This document shows, piece after piece, positions 1-7,586 of a stretch of 12,059 bases of DNA. Every line of letters starts with the position of its first letter. Positions within the stretch are counted from its first letter, which is position 1. This stretch comes from RGIG8782 sp017475895 (GTDB lineage: Bacteria > Pseudomonadota > Alphaproteobacteria > Rickettsiales > UBA1997): assembly GCA_947167315.1 (NCBI GenBank), contig CAMVHP010000026.1:1-12059 (forward strand). Reading direction: 5' to 3'. Both the position numbers and the translations under genes were made by a program. Under the pieces are notes generated by a model. It searched no databases, was not told where the DNA came from, and saw nothing but the letters and a program-made list of their open reading frames with translations.

Positions 1-686
1 TATAAATTCATAAGCAAATAATTTCTTATTAAATCTCTTTGTTCCAATTGTTTTCCTGTTGAATTTAGTGTTTCAAAAATAATTTGAGGATTATCTCCAT
101 GCTTTGGTTCCAGTTCTATATCCACAATCTCCAATCTTTCCAGTGCATCTAAAAATTGTTCAGCGGTAAAATTACCATTTATAAATATATCCTCATCTAA
201 CCATTTACAAAAATTGCTAAAATTATTAAATATATTATTTTCATTCCTCACATCATTTAAATGCTTCAAATCACTTATAAATAGTTTATTAAAATTATCT
301 CTGTTGCTATTACTAACCTTTAACTTTAACTTGTTATCACTTTTGTTATATTTATTAACTAAATAATGATCGTATATTCTGTCAGACAACTCCTTATCTT
401 CCGAATGTTTTTCCAGTAGTTTACACAGAGCTATCAACATCAAATTTACTGTCGTAATTCTCTGTTGTCCGTCCACAAGTATTTTTGTATCATTATTTTC
501 CCTTAAACTTACAACAGCTCCACAAAAGTGGCTATCATCCTCACAATTTATCATATTAGTCACATCGCGATATAGGTCCTTACACTCTATTTTGGTCCAA
601 TCATAGTTTCTCTGGTAAACTGGAATTATAAAATTTTCTGAACCTTTTATAAAATCTTTTAATAATCTTTGTTCGTTTGCCTTCAT
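1..686 (-). CDS. DUF262 domain protein, N-terminal part (runs off window)
   Basis: I translated this frame by hand: it is open from the ATG at 686-684 to the window edge, giving 228 residues without a stop. The N-terminus carries the DUF262 signature: QRNYDWT at residues 25-31, VDGQQRITT at about 71-79, and FETLNSTG at 204-211 followed by DLIRNYLL. DUF262 has a ParB/sulfiredoxin-like fold. It is the nucleotide-binding/hydrolysing half of GmrSD type IV restriction enzymes and occurs in many stand-alone defence-type proteins, often fused to a DUF1524 HNH nuclease. The C-terminus lies outside the window, so nuclease fusion cannot be judged. No Shine-Dalgarno (SD) sequence precedes the ATG. Family assignment is firm; a role in phage or foreign-DNA restriction is inferred from the family only. 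Confidence 0.85.
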   Translation of the reverse strand, partial: MKANEQRLLKDFIKGSENFIIPVYQRNYDWTKIECKDLYRDVTNMINCEDDSHFCGAVVSLRENNDTKILVDGQQRITTVNLMLIALCKLLEKHSEDKELSDRIYDHYLVNKYNKSDNKLKLKVSNSNRDNFNKLFISDLKHLNDVRNENNIFNNFSNFCKWLDEDIFINGNFTAEQFLDALERLEIVDIELEPKHGDNPQIIFETLNSTGKQLEQRDLIRNYLLMNL

Positions 687-713
687 AAATGTTGTTTTAA
701 TGAATTTGTTTTT

Positions 714-740
714 AGTCTATTTTTTTTTTGACATTGTCAA
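714..740 (-). promoter_or_regulatory. possible promoter of the DUF262 gene
   Basis: Read on the minus strand, a perfect TTGACA (740-735) is followed after 15 bases by TAGACT (719-714, 4 of 6 matches to TATAAT). The start codon is about 20 bases beyond the expected transcription start. The spacing is short and the -10 is weak, so this is tentative. The -35 is half of the palindrome TTGACATTGTCAA at 728-740. Confidence 0.3.
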
Positions 741-944
741 GGCAAACATTAATAAATATGATATAATGAATAATAATTATAACAATAAAACGGTTTCTCT
801 ATACATACAGCTAATGAATCAGAAACAAATTTAATAGAAAGTGCTAATGGCAGAATAAAAATAATACCACAAATTTCCTTACTCTCATATTTCATGCAAT
901 ATTTATATACTACATAATATTGAGAAATAAATTATCATTCACTC

Positions 945-972
945 TAGACAATTATAATTAAATCTTTATAAT
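945..972 (+). promoter_or_regulatory. sigma70-type promoter of the DUF2157-like gene
   Basis: TAGACA (945-950, 5 of 6 matches to TTGACA) and a perfect TATAAT (967-972) are separated by 16 bases. Transcription would begin near 979, leaving a leader of about 28 bases before the ATG at 1007. Confidence 0.6.
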
Positions 973-1006
973 TTAGTCAAACACTGTTTAACAATAAATA
1001 ATTGAC

Positions 1007-2011
1007 ATGAAGTTAACTAAAAGAAATGCAAAATTAGTAAAAGATGTTATTCTTGATTTTGAAAAGAAAAACATGCTTTCAAGTGAAAAAGCTACAGAGT
1101 TACTACAGGATATAGATGTAATTGGTTTTGACTATAAAAAATTGTCAAAATGGAGCTTTGTTTTTTCGGCTTCATGTTTTGTTGTATCTTTAACAGGTTT
1201 ACCATTTATATTTCAGTATAAAGTTTTTAGAATACTTATAAGTATTTTATTATCCGGTGTTTTTTATTATCTTGGTTTTAGAAATAAAAACGATAAAAAA
1301 TTATTACATGAATTTTTTATTTTTATTGGTGCTTTATCTACGACTTGGTTTATTGGTGAAATTGAAATATATAATATATTTTTTAAAGATCTTTACAATT
1401 TGACTCTTTTCATTGCAATTATGTATGGTATTATATCTTATTATGGGCAATCAAACCTAGTATTAATTTCTTCTTTATTGAAGTTTGGTGTATGGTTTGG
1501 TGCCACAATTGGTTATATCGGTTATGGTTCTTATGTTTTAGGAATATCCAAACCGTCAAGTTTTTTAATATTTGGACTGCTTTTAATACTTATTTCATAT
1601 GTCATAAATATAACAAAATATGATAAAATAAAATTTTCCTTTAAAACATTTTTATCAATGGGGTTGTTATATTGTTTCTTATCTTTGTGGATTTTATCAA
1701 TATTTGGAAATGGTGTGTATAATAACATTGAAGCAACAAAATTAAGTTTAATATTTTGGTCTTTACTGTTTGGAATCAGTTCTTTATTATCTCTTTATTT
1801 TGGTTTAAAATACGATAATTATATGCTTAAAGGATATGGTATTACTTTTTTCTTAATTAATTTGTACACAAAATATTGTGAATATTTTTGGAATAATTCA
1901 AATAAATTCATTTTCTTTTTAATATTAACTTTAAGTTTTTATTTTATTGGTAAAAAGTCAGAAGAAGTTTATTTGGTTTTAGAAAAGAAAGTAAAAAAAA
2001 TAAACAATTAG
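1007..2011 (+). CDS. multi-pass membrane protein, DUF2157-like
   Basis: This 334-residue protein has a charged, helical N-terminal region (about residues 1-45, rich in Lys, Glu and Asp, containing an LSSEKATELLQ stretch). About nine or ten hydrophobic segments follow, and it ends in a basic tail (KKVKKINN). A soluble N-terminal helix pair followed by many transmembrane helices is the layout of DUF2157 and related membrane families of unknown function. I rate that match as a resemblance, not a proof. The ATG at 1007 has no SD but lies a sensible distance from a good promoter; the next Met, at about residue 23, would remove part of the N-terminal helix. It is a single-gene unit closed by a terminator hairpin at 2047-2070. 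It is divergent from the DUF262 gene; a functional link between the two is possible but unsupported. Confidence 0.75.
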   Translation: MKLTKRNAKLVKDVILDFEKKNMLSSEKATELLQDIDVIGFDYKKLSKWSFVFSASCFVVSLTGLPFIFQYKVFRILISILLSGVFYYLGFRNKNDKKLLHEFFIFIGALSTTWFIGEIEIYNIFFKDLYNLTLFIAIMYGIISYYGQSNLVLISSLLKFGVWFGATIGYIGYGSYVLGISKPSSFLIFGLLLILISYVINITKYDKIKFSFKTFLSMGLLYCFLSLWILSIFGNGVYNNIEATKLSLIFWSLLFGISSLLSLYFGLKYDNYMLKGYGITFFLINLYTKYCEYFWNNSNKFIFFLILTLSFYFIGKKSEEVYLVLEKKVKKINN

Positions 2012-2046
2012 AAAACTCAGAAATTACCCATTAAACGAGAACTAAT

Positions 2047-2070
2047 AAGGCGCAAATATTGTGCCTTTTC
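2047..2070 (+). terminator. rho-independent terminator after the DUF2157-like gene
   Basis: A 9-pair stem, AAGGCGCAA (2047-2055) with TTGTGCCTT (2059-2067), contains one G-U pair and closes a 3-base ATA loop; TT and C follow. The U tract is short (four T's including the stem end), but this is the clearest GC-containing hairpin in the window. It lies 35 bases past the stop codon and between converging genes, so it may also slow transcription leaving lepA. Confidence 0.6.
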
Positions 2071-2149
2071 GTGACCAGTTATTGATATGATTATGTTATT
2101 AAACTATTATTAATGATATTGTTTGTTAATGATTCGTCCTTCCTTTTTA

Positions 2150-3976
2150 TTATTCCTCCAGCCTCAAAGCCGCCAGAAATGCACTTTGTGGAATTTCCAC
2201 ATTACCTATCAACTTCATTCTTTTTTTACCTCGTTTTTGTTTTTCCAAAAGCTTCCTTTTTCTTGTTATGTCACCACCATAACATTTAGCCAAAACATCT
2301 TTTCTATAGGGATTTATGGTTTCTCTTGCTACAATTCTACCACCAATGGCCGCCTGAATAGCTATTTTAAACATTTGCTTTGGTATTAAATCTTTCAATT
2401 TTTCACAAAGTATTCTTCCTCTACTTTCCGCCCTACCCCTATGTATCATTAGAGATAAAGCATCCACCGGTTCACCATTAACTAAAATTTGTAATTTAAT
2501 CAAGTCACCCTTTTGATAATCGGTAATTTCCCAATCAAAACTTGCATAACCCTTCGAGTAAGATTTTAGTTTATCATAGAAATCATAAACAATTTCATTC
2601 AATGGTAATTTATAAACCACCATTGCCCTATTTCCAACGTAGGTTAAGTTTTCCTGAATACCTCGTCTGTCGGTGCAAAGTTTTAATATATCCCCAAGAT
2701 AATCATCGGGAGTCATAATAGTCGCTCTGACCCACGGTTCCTGTATTTCTTTTATATAGGTTGGTTCAGGCAAATCTGCTGGATTATGTATTTCTAGATA
2801 ATCTCTATTCTCTTCAAATTTAAAATTTTTTGTAGTTGTTGTATAAACTCTGTAAATTACAGACGGTGCCGTTGCTATTAGATCAAGGTTAAACTCTCTA
2901 TCAAGTCTTTCCTGTATAATTTCCATGTGTAAAAGTCCAAGAAATCCACATCTAAAGCCAAAACCAAGAGCTGACGACGTTTCCGGCTCAAATTGAAAAC
3001 TTGAGTCATTTAGATGTAGTTTTGCTAAAGATTCTTTAAAAACATCATAGTCACCGGCATCAACCGGATATATACCACAAAAAACAACGGGAACGCTGGG
3101 TTTAAAACCCTCTAGCGCTCTGGTGTACACGTCATTTGACATTATTATTGTATCACCAACCCTACAATCAGCAACCTGTTTTATTTGTCCGGTAAAATAG
3201 CCAACCTCTCCGGCAGACAGCTGTTGAACATTTACTTTTTTTGGAGTAAAGATACCAACAGAATCCATCTGATATACACCACCGGTTGACATCATTTTTA
3301 TTTTGTCACCCTTTTTGAATACTCCATCCATAACCCTAATTAACACCACCACACCCAAATAGGAATCATACCAACTATCAATCAACATAGCTTTAGGTGA
3401 TTTTTCTACATCTCCTTTTGGTGCTGGCAGTCGTTTAACTATCGCCTCCAGTAGCTCTTTCACACCTTCGCCAGTTTTAGCACTAACAGGTATAGCTTCA
3501 CTGGCATCAACACCGATTATATCTTCAATCTGTTGTTTTGTTTTTTCTATATCGGCGGATGGTAAATCCACCTTGTTTAAAACTGGAATTATTTCGTGAT
3601 TATTATCTATGGCGTGATAAGCATTAGCTAAAGTTTGCGCCTCTACCCCTTGTGTTGCATCCACCAGAAGCAATGAACCCTCGCAGGCAGCCAAACAACG
3701 GTTCACTTCATAGGTAAAATCCACATGTCCCGGAGTATCCATTAAATTTAAAATATAGGTTTCTCCATCATCAGCCTTATACTTTAACCTAACCGTTTGT
3801 GCTTTTATTGTAATTCCCTTTTCCTTTTCCAATTCCATGGAGTCCAAAATTCTATCCTCTTTTTCTCTTTCATCAACTCCACCACAATACTCAATAATTC
3901 GGTCGGCTAAAGTCGATTTTCCATGGTCTATATGTGCTATTATGGAAAAATTTCTAATTTTACTAAGTTCTGTCAT
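2150..3976 (-). CDS. lepA: translation elongation factor 4 (LepA / EF4), GTPase
   Basis: This 608-residue translational GTPase is full length for LepA (about 600). It acts on the ribosome and is linked to back-translocation, stalled elongation and 30S maturation. The G motifs are intact: AHIDHGKST at 14-22 (P-loop), KGITIKAQT around 53-61 (switch I), DTPGHVDF at 80-87 with the catalytic-type His84, NKVD at 134-137 and SAKTG at 165-169. The LepA-specific C-terminal domain is present, including GFRCGFLGLLHMEI, and the end (RKRKLLEKQKRGKKRMK) is strongly basic as expected. The start ATG at 3976 gives the usual N-terminus (LSKIRNFSIIAHIDHGK). In many bacteria lepA is followed by lepB; here the gene downstream is a convergent membrane protein. 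It has its own promoter and is divergent from the ankyrin gene. Confidence 0.98.
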   Translation of the reverse strand: MTELSKIRNFSIIAHIDHGKSTLADRIIEYCGGVDEREKEDRILDSMELEKEKGITIKAQTVRLKYKADDGETYILNLMDTPGHVDFTYEVNRCLAACEGSLLLVDATQGVEAQTLANAYHAIDNNHEIIPVLNKVDLPSADIEKTKQQIEDIIGVDASEAIPVSAKTGEGVKELLEAIVKRLPAPKGDVEKSPKAMLIDSWYDSYLGVVVLIRVMDGVFKKGDKIKMMSTGGVYQMDSVGIFTPKKVNVQQLSAGEVGYFTGQIKQVADCRVGDTIIMSNDVYTRALEGFKPSVPVVFCGIYPVDAGDYDVFKESLAKLHLNDSSFQFEPETSSALGFGFRCGFLGLLHMEIIQERLDREFNLDLIATAPSVIYRVYTTTTKNFKFEENRDYLEIHNPADLPEPTYIKEIQEPWVRATIMTPDDYLGDILKLCTDRRGIQENLTYVGNRAMVVYKLPLNEIVYDFYDKLKSYSKGYASFDWEITDYQKGDLIKLQILVNGEPVDALSLMIHRGRAESRGRILCEKLKDLIPKQMFKIAIQAAIGGRIVARETINPYRKDVLAKCYGGDITRKRKLLEKQKRGKKRMKLIGNVEIPQSAFLAALRLEE

Positions 3977-4000
3977 AGTCTAATTTTATCTACTGATGTA

Positions 4001-4028
4001 ATGATACTTTTATTTTTTTAGTATTCAA
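4001..4028 (-). promoter_or_regulatory. promoter of lepA
   Basis: On the minus strand, TTGAAT (4028-4023, 4 of 6 matches) and TATCAT (4006-4001, 5 of 6) are separated by 16 bases. Transcription would start near 3994, about 18 bases before the lepA ATG. Confidence 0.5.
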
Positions 4029-4107
4029 GAACAATCTAAAGGTGTCATTTAGTAATAGCGTAATTTAATAAACAAATACCACATGTTATTAGCAACTAAT
4101 AAATAAT

Positions 4108-4135
4108 TTGACATATTGTTAAAATTTACTATAAT
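4108..4135 (+). promoter_or_regulatory. consensus promoter of the ankyrin gene
   Basis: A perfect TTGACA (4108-4113) and a perfect TATAAT (4130-4135) are 16 bases apart. This is the strongest promoter match in the window. The -10 box abuts the ATG at 4136, so transcription (expected near 4142) begins after that ATG. This forces the true start codon downstream. Confidence 0.8.
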
Positions 4136-4165
4136 ATGTTATCATTAATAGTGGTTGTAAACAAA

Positions 4166-5635
4166 ATGGTAGTATACAATAATAATGTTAGACAATGTAT
4201 TCGTGATATTGTAGAACAAAACCCAAAATATGTTAATTTTGAAGTGAATTTTAAAACGGAAAACAAAAATTACACATTTCTTCAGATGGCGGCCATAAAT
4301 AACGATTATGAAATGGTACAATACCTATTAGATCACGGTGCTGACATCAACAAAAAAAACAAAAAAAATCAAACCGCACTTCACATGGTACTCGAATCTA
4401 AAAACATGGACATGGCAACATATCTAGTAAAACACATCCTGCAACTTGCACCAGAAGACGAATATCAAGCCATAGTCAAACCCGCAAATGAATCAAATAA
4501 CCCAGACATAAAAGAATACTTAGAACTAAACAAGAAATCCGCCATAGAGGCCATAAAGGAAGGAAACGTCGATAAGTTAAAATCTTCATTGAAAAGAGGT
4601 GTTGACGTCAATGCTGTAGATGAAATGTGTAGAAAAAATAATCCTGATATAAACCTTCTATTCTACTATGGAACTATCTATGGAAATGGAGAAATACTGA
4701 AATATTTAGCAGATAATAAATACATAAATATAAAGGCAAAGGATGGAAATGGATTTTCAGCAATGCATTATGCCGAAAAAGGCCACAATATTGGAACAAC
4801 TCAATATCTAATAGACAATGGATTTAATGTTAACGTAATGAATAACCTTGGTAAAACTCCAATTGTACACGCAATAAAACATGGAGATATTGGTATGGTA
4901 GACTATTTGATTGACCATGGTGCCAACATTAATACAGTAGATATAAAAAATAGAACTCTTCTTCACCATGCGATCAAATACGGGCAATTTGATATAGTGA
5001 AATATTTGGTCGACAAAGGAATTAATATTAATGCATTAGATGACAGTAATCTATCCGCTTTTAATTACGCAGCCAATAGCAACAATAAACAAATAATAGA
5101 ATATTTACAGCTAAAACAACGAGAACAACAACAAATAGAAAATATAAAAACATTAGTTGATGAAAAAGATTGTAAAAACGCAATAGAATTGATAAAGGGC
5201 ATCAAAGATATTAACATGCCTGATGTATTTGGTAATACCCTACTCCATTGGGCTGTTTGCAACGAATATAAAGAAATAGTTGAAGAATTATTGAAGAGAA
5301 AAGATATCAACATTAATGCAGTAAACAAACAGAAGAATACTGCACTTCACCTAGCGGTTATGAGTAATAATATTGAAATTACGGAACTTCTAGTGGATAA
5401 CAGAGCCAACATTAATACAGTAAACGAATATAGACAAACTCCCTATATGTGTGCACTTAATATCAAAAAAAGTACCGGTAAACGCGAAATGGTGGATTAC
5501 TTTAGATCAAAACAAGAGTTAATGGAGACACAAAAACAACTGGAAACCTTTACTAAAGTCACTAAAGAATTAAACCAAAGAGCTAATAGTTCTATACTAT
5601 GGAATCAATTACCTAGTGTTTATCAATATATCTAA
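4166..5635 (+). CDS. ankyrin-repeat protein, candidate host-interaction effector
   Basis: The open frame reaches back to an ATG at 4136, but that codon directly follows the -10 box, so I choose the next in-frame ATG at 4166 (489 residues). Ankyrin repeats are visible at roughly residues 34-98, 125-150 (degenerate), 196-295 (three good repeats with the G-x-TPL/LLHxA pattern ending in GANIN or GININ), and 356-422. A Gln-rich linker (LKQREQQQIENIK) lies at about 315-327. The last 65 residues are charged and helical, possibly a coiled coil, with no repeat. There is no signal peptide or membrane segment, so the protein is cytosolic or secreted by a Sec-independent route. In intracellular alphaproteobacteria such proteins are often type IV or type I secreted effectors. 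That role is inferred; nothing here proves secretion. An 18-base sequence is repeated exactly within the gene (4922-4939 and 5405-5422). Confidence 0.9.
   Translation: MVVYNNNVRQCIRDIVEQNPKYVNFEVNFKTENKNYTFLQMAAINNDYEMVQYLLDHGADINKKNKKNQTALHMVLESKNMDMATYLVKHILQLAPEDEYQAIVKPANESNNPDIKEYLELNKKSAIEAIKEGNVDKLKSSLKRGVDVNAVDEMCRKNNPDINLLFYYGTIYGNGEILKYLADNKYINIKAKDGNGFSAMHYAEKGHNIGTTQYLIDNGFNVNVMNNLGKTPIVHAIKHGDIGMVDYLIDHGANINTVDIKNRTLLHHAIKYGQFDIVKYLVDKGININALDDSNLSAFNYAANSNNKQIIEYLQLKQREQQQIENIKTLVDEKDCKNAIELIKGIKDINMPDVFGNTLLHWAVCNEYKEIVEELLKRKDININAVNKQKNTALHLAVMSNNIEITELLVDNRANINTVNEYRQTPYMCALNIKKSTGKREMVDYFRSKQELMETQKQLETFTKVTKELNQRANSSILWNQLPSVYQYI
4922..5422 (+). repeat. 18-base exact direct repeat inside the ankyrin gene
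   Basis: GCCAACATTAATACAGTA occurs at 4922-4939 and again at 5405-5422. Both copies are in frame and encode ANINTV at the end of an ankyrin unit. Exact nucleotide identity among otherwise diverged repeats suggests recent unit duplication or gene conversion. The entry spans both copies and the DNA between them. Confidence 0.75.
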
Positions 5636-5712
5636 ATAATTATTAGTTTATTTTATAGTATAGTAAGTTTAACATTATTTTACATGCCCAGAAACATAAA
5701 AACAATTGGTCA

Positions 5713-5741
5713 TTGACTTATATAAAGTTTTTATGTAGATT
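5713..5741 (+). promoter_or_regulatory. probable promoter of the Trp-rich membrane protein
   Basis: TTGACT (5713-5718, 5 of 6 matches) is followed after 17 bases by TAGATT (5736-5741, 4 of 6). The expected start is near 5748, just before a strong SD. The TTG at 5713, the first start-like codon of the frame, is the beginning of this -35 box. Confidence 0.5.
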
Positions 5742-5752
5742 TTCTCTAGAAA

Positions 5753-5758
5753 AGGAGG
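5753..5758 (+). promoter_or_regulatory. strong Shine-Dalgarno site that fixes the start at 5767
   Basis: AGGAGG (within AAAAGGAGGC) lies 8 bases before the ATG at 5767. It is the best ribosome binding site in the window; most neighbouring genes have little or none. It rules out the upstream TTG at 5713 as the start. Confidence 0.85.
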
Positions 5759-5766
5759 CGTGTACT

Positions 5767-6822
5767 ATGAATGAAATAAAAAAGACTTTTAAAAAACTAG
5801 AGATAGATGCCTATCAGGAATATAAAAAAGAAAATAAACCAACCAAAATAGAGTCACTATCATATTTTAGTAGATGTATTTTACATTCATCTAAACTTAT
5901 TTTTACAGAAAAAGAAATTATTACTTTTGCCCTTTTACAACTTGTTTGCATTGCTCTGGGATATTATCTTTGGGTGCAGATGTTGGACTGGATTCCTGAA
6001 GCAGTTTGGGAAAGTGCACGACATTCAGATAAAGCCTCCACAGCGGACTGCATTTTGCTATTATGGTCATTCATTTGCGTTGGTTTAGTAACATACCCAC
6101 TAGGATTATTGACAGCCTGCATGGGGGTTGCTCATTTTTTGCACGAAAATGAAGAGGAATCCACCATTGCTAAATGTTTTAGGGTTGTACTGCCTAGAGC
6201 GTGGTCCATTTGGATTTTTAGTTGGATTGATGGTTGGTGGACAGTCAACAGAATTTTGGAACGTCTCCCTAAAAAACGAGATCGGGTTTCCCTATCTCAA
6301 AAACTCGTCAATGAAGCAATCTATCAGTCATGGAAAATCGCTTCTCTTGGCGTTTTACCGGCATTGATTACCGGAAGAGGAATAGCAGACAGCTGTAAAG
6401 ATTCTTTAGGTGTTTTAAAAACACATTTTAAAGATATTTGTCGATTAAGAATTGCTTATTCTGTCATCTGTTGGATATTTGGAATAGGTTCCTACATTGG
6501 CTGTATTTTTATAGCACCATATATTCTAAAACACATGTCAAACAGTAACGATATATATACATTTTATGTATTTGCTGGTTTTCCAATGTTGGTTGCTTTG
6601 TTTTTTATTCAGGTATTGTTTAGGCCAATTTACATTTTATCTGCCTGCCGCATATATTCCGATTACGTAGATGAAAACAACATACAAATTACATTACCAA
6701 CAGTTTCAAAGTTTTCCAGTACAATAGTTGCTTTTCTGGTATTAGCAACAATTATTGCTACTGTATTTTTGTATCGTGATGAACTAGGAATTACGTATCT
6801 TTTATCTATTCCGTACAAATGA
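5767..6822 (+). CDS. multi-pass membrane protein of unknown function, Trp-rich
   Basis: The start at 5767 follows a canonical SD and gives 351 residues. After a charged N-terminus (MNEIKKTFKKLE) there are about six hydrophobic stretches, roughly at residues 42-63, 84-115, 192-205, 226-252, 262-290 and 318-338. Between the second and third is a conserved-looking, Trp-rich section (RAWSIWIFSWIDGWWTVNRI) followed by a basic LPKKRDR stretch, perhaps a cytoplasmic loop. I do not recognise a named family. The helix-loop-helix layout resembles uncharacterised inner-membrane proteins seen in intracellular bacteria, but I cannot name one. There is no signal peptide cleavage site. By eye the DNA is richer in G and C at many codons than its neighbours, and the SD is unusually strong. 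Both fit acquisition by transfer. It lies downstream of the ankyrin gene on the same strand, with its own promoter, and ends 98 bases from the tRNA-fMet 3' end. Confidence 0.8.
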   Translation: MNEIKKTFKKLEIDAYQEYKKENKPTKIESLSYFSRCILHSSKLIFTEKEIITFALLQLVCIALGYYLWVQMLDWIPEAVWESARHSDKASTADCILLLWSFICVGLVTYPLGLLTACMGVAHFLHENEEESTIAKCFRVVLPRAWSIWIFSWIDGWWTVNRILERLPKKRDRVSLSQKLVNEAIYQSWKIASLGVLPALITGRGIADSCKDSLGVLKTHFKDICRLRIAYSVICWIFGIGSYIGCIFIAPYILKHMSNSNDIYTFYVFAGFPMLVALFFIQVLFRPIYILSACRIYSDYVDENNIQITLPTVSKFSSTIVAFLVLATIIATVFLYRDELGITYLLSIPYK

Positions 6823-6920
6823 TAAACAAAAATCATCAGCACTTTTAGCAAACACACCAATACTGAATACTGGCGATTTAAACATACAAAAAATGGGATC
6901 AACATTATTGTCTTTGATAT

Positions 6921-6997
<77 letters not shown>

Positions 6998-7009
6998 ATA
7001 TCCAGAAAT

Positions 7010-7037
7010 ATAATATATATTATTTTTAAAATGTCAA
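7010..7037 (-). promoter_or_regulatory. promoter of tRNA-fMet
   Basis: On the minus strand, a perfect TTGACA (7037-7032) and TATTAT (7015-7010, 5 of 6 matches) are 16 bases apart. Transcription would start near 7003, about six bases before the mature tRNA 5' end. The promoter begins 22 bases after the smr stop codon. Confidence 0.7.
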
Positions 7038-7058
7038 ATAAAAAATTAATGAATAAAT

Positions 7059-7586
7059 TTAATAATAACTCTTATAATTATTATTCCTTTTTATTAATAC
7101 GTACAACGCTCCGGTTCCACCATCTTTGTGTTTAGCATCAACATATTTTATAACTTTACCAACAATATCTTTATGTATAAACCAATGCTCCATCATTGAT
7201 TTTATCGTTTCTCTGCCATCTTTTGTTCCACTACCCTTGCCGGTTATCAACAATAAAAAACGCAAGCCATTATTATAGGCATAGTTAACAACATAAATCA
7301 AGTGTTCAAATGCTTCATCCAGTGTCATACCATGAAAATCAACCTTTAAATCAATTGAAAAATCACCATTTTTCAATTTTTTATCCAACCCCCTATCTAT
7401 TCCAAGGCTTTCACCCTTTTTAATTACTTTATCGCAATTAATCTGTTTAATTTCATTATCTTTTACACCAAATTCCTGATGCTTTTTAACAATCACGTTT
7501 TTAAAAATTTTTATGTCAGCAACCCTGTTCCCTTTGTTAATTTTATTGATTGTTTTTGTTTCCTCTAACCAAGCATCATCAATCAT
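7059..7586 (-). CDS. Smr-domain protein (MutS2 C-terminal-like, putative nuclease/nucleic-acid binding)
   Basis: This 175-residue protein has an Smr domain from about residue 80 to the end: VDFHGMT at 82-88 (family LDxHG motif), LLLITGKGSG at 111-120 (family TGKG motif) and GGTGALYVLIK at 156-166. Before it lies GIDRGLDKKLKNGDFSID, a linker typical of alphaproteobacterial Smr proteins, and before that a charged, low-complexity N-terminus. Stand-alone Smr proteins bind nucleic acid and several cleave DNA or RNA; the substrate here is unknown. The ATG overlaps the mltA stop as ATGA (7586-7583), so translation is probably coupled. Position after mltA matches the alphaproteobacterial gene order. 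Confidence 0.92.
   Translation of the reverse strand: MIDDAWLEETKTINKINKGNRVADIKIFKNVIVKKHQEFGVKDNEIKQINCDKVIKKGESLGIDRGLDKKLKNGDFSIDLKVDFHGMTLDEAFEHLIYVVNYAYNNGLRFLLLITGKGSGTKDGRETIKSMMEHWFIHKDIVGKVIKYVDAKHKDGGTGALYVLIKRNNNYKSYY

Larger units (their letters stand above)
687..1006. other. 320-base intergenic region between divergent genes
   Basis: This gap separates the start codons of the DUF262 gene (minus) and the DUF2157-like gene (plus). It holds a 10-base T run (720-729), the 13-base palindrome TTGACATTGTCAA (728-740), an isolated TATAAT (762-767) with no well-placed -35, and the promoter of the downstream gene (945-972). A frame without a start, about 790-915, reads roughly 40 codons without a stop but resembles nothing I recognise. 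I see no tRNA, repeat array or convincing gene. Confidence 0.6.

Noticed and set aside
720..729. T10 run as a terminator
   Set aside because: No hairpin precedes it on the plus strand; it lies in the leader side of the DUF262 gene on the minus strand.
762..767. Perfect TATAAT on the plus strand after TTGACA at 728
   Set aside because: The spacing is 28 bases, far from a working promoter; no other -35 fits.
790..915. Short open frame, possibly a gene remnant
   Set aside because: It has no start codon or SD and resembles no family I know; about 40 open codons are expected by chance at times.
1002..1007. TTGACA overlapping the ATG at 1007
   Set aside because: No -10 lies 16-18 bases downstream, and a better promoter with TATAAT is at 945-972.
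2123..2389. 88-codon plus-strand frame over the lepA end
   Set aside because: Antisense to the conserved LepA C-terminus; composition is that of a shadow frame.
6128..6367. 79-codon alternative frame inside the Trp-rich membrane gene
   Set aside because: It overlaps a longer frame that has a canonical ribosome site and coherent membrane segments.
6823..6920. 98-base gap between the membrane gene and tRNA-fMet as a tRNA terminator or att site
   Set aside because: No stem with a T tract is visible on the minus strand and no repeat of the tRNA end was found.
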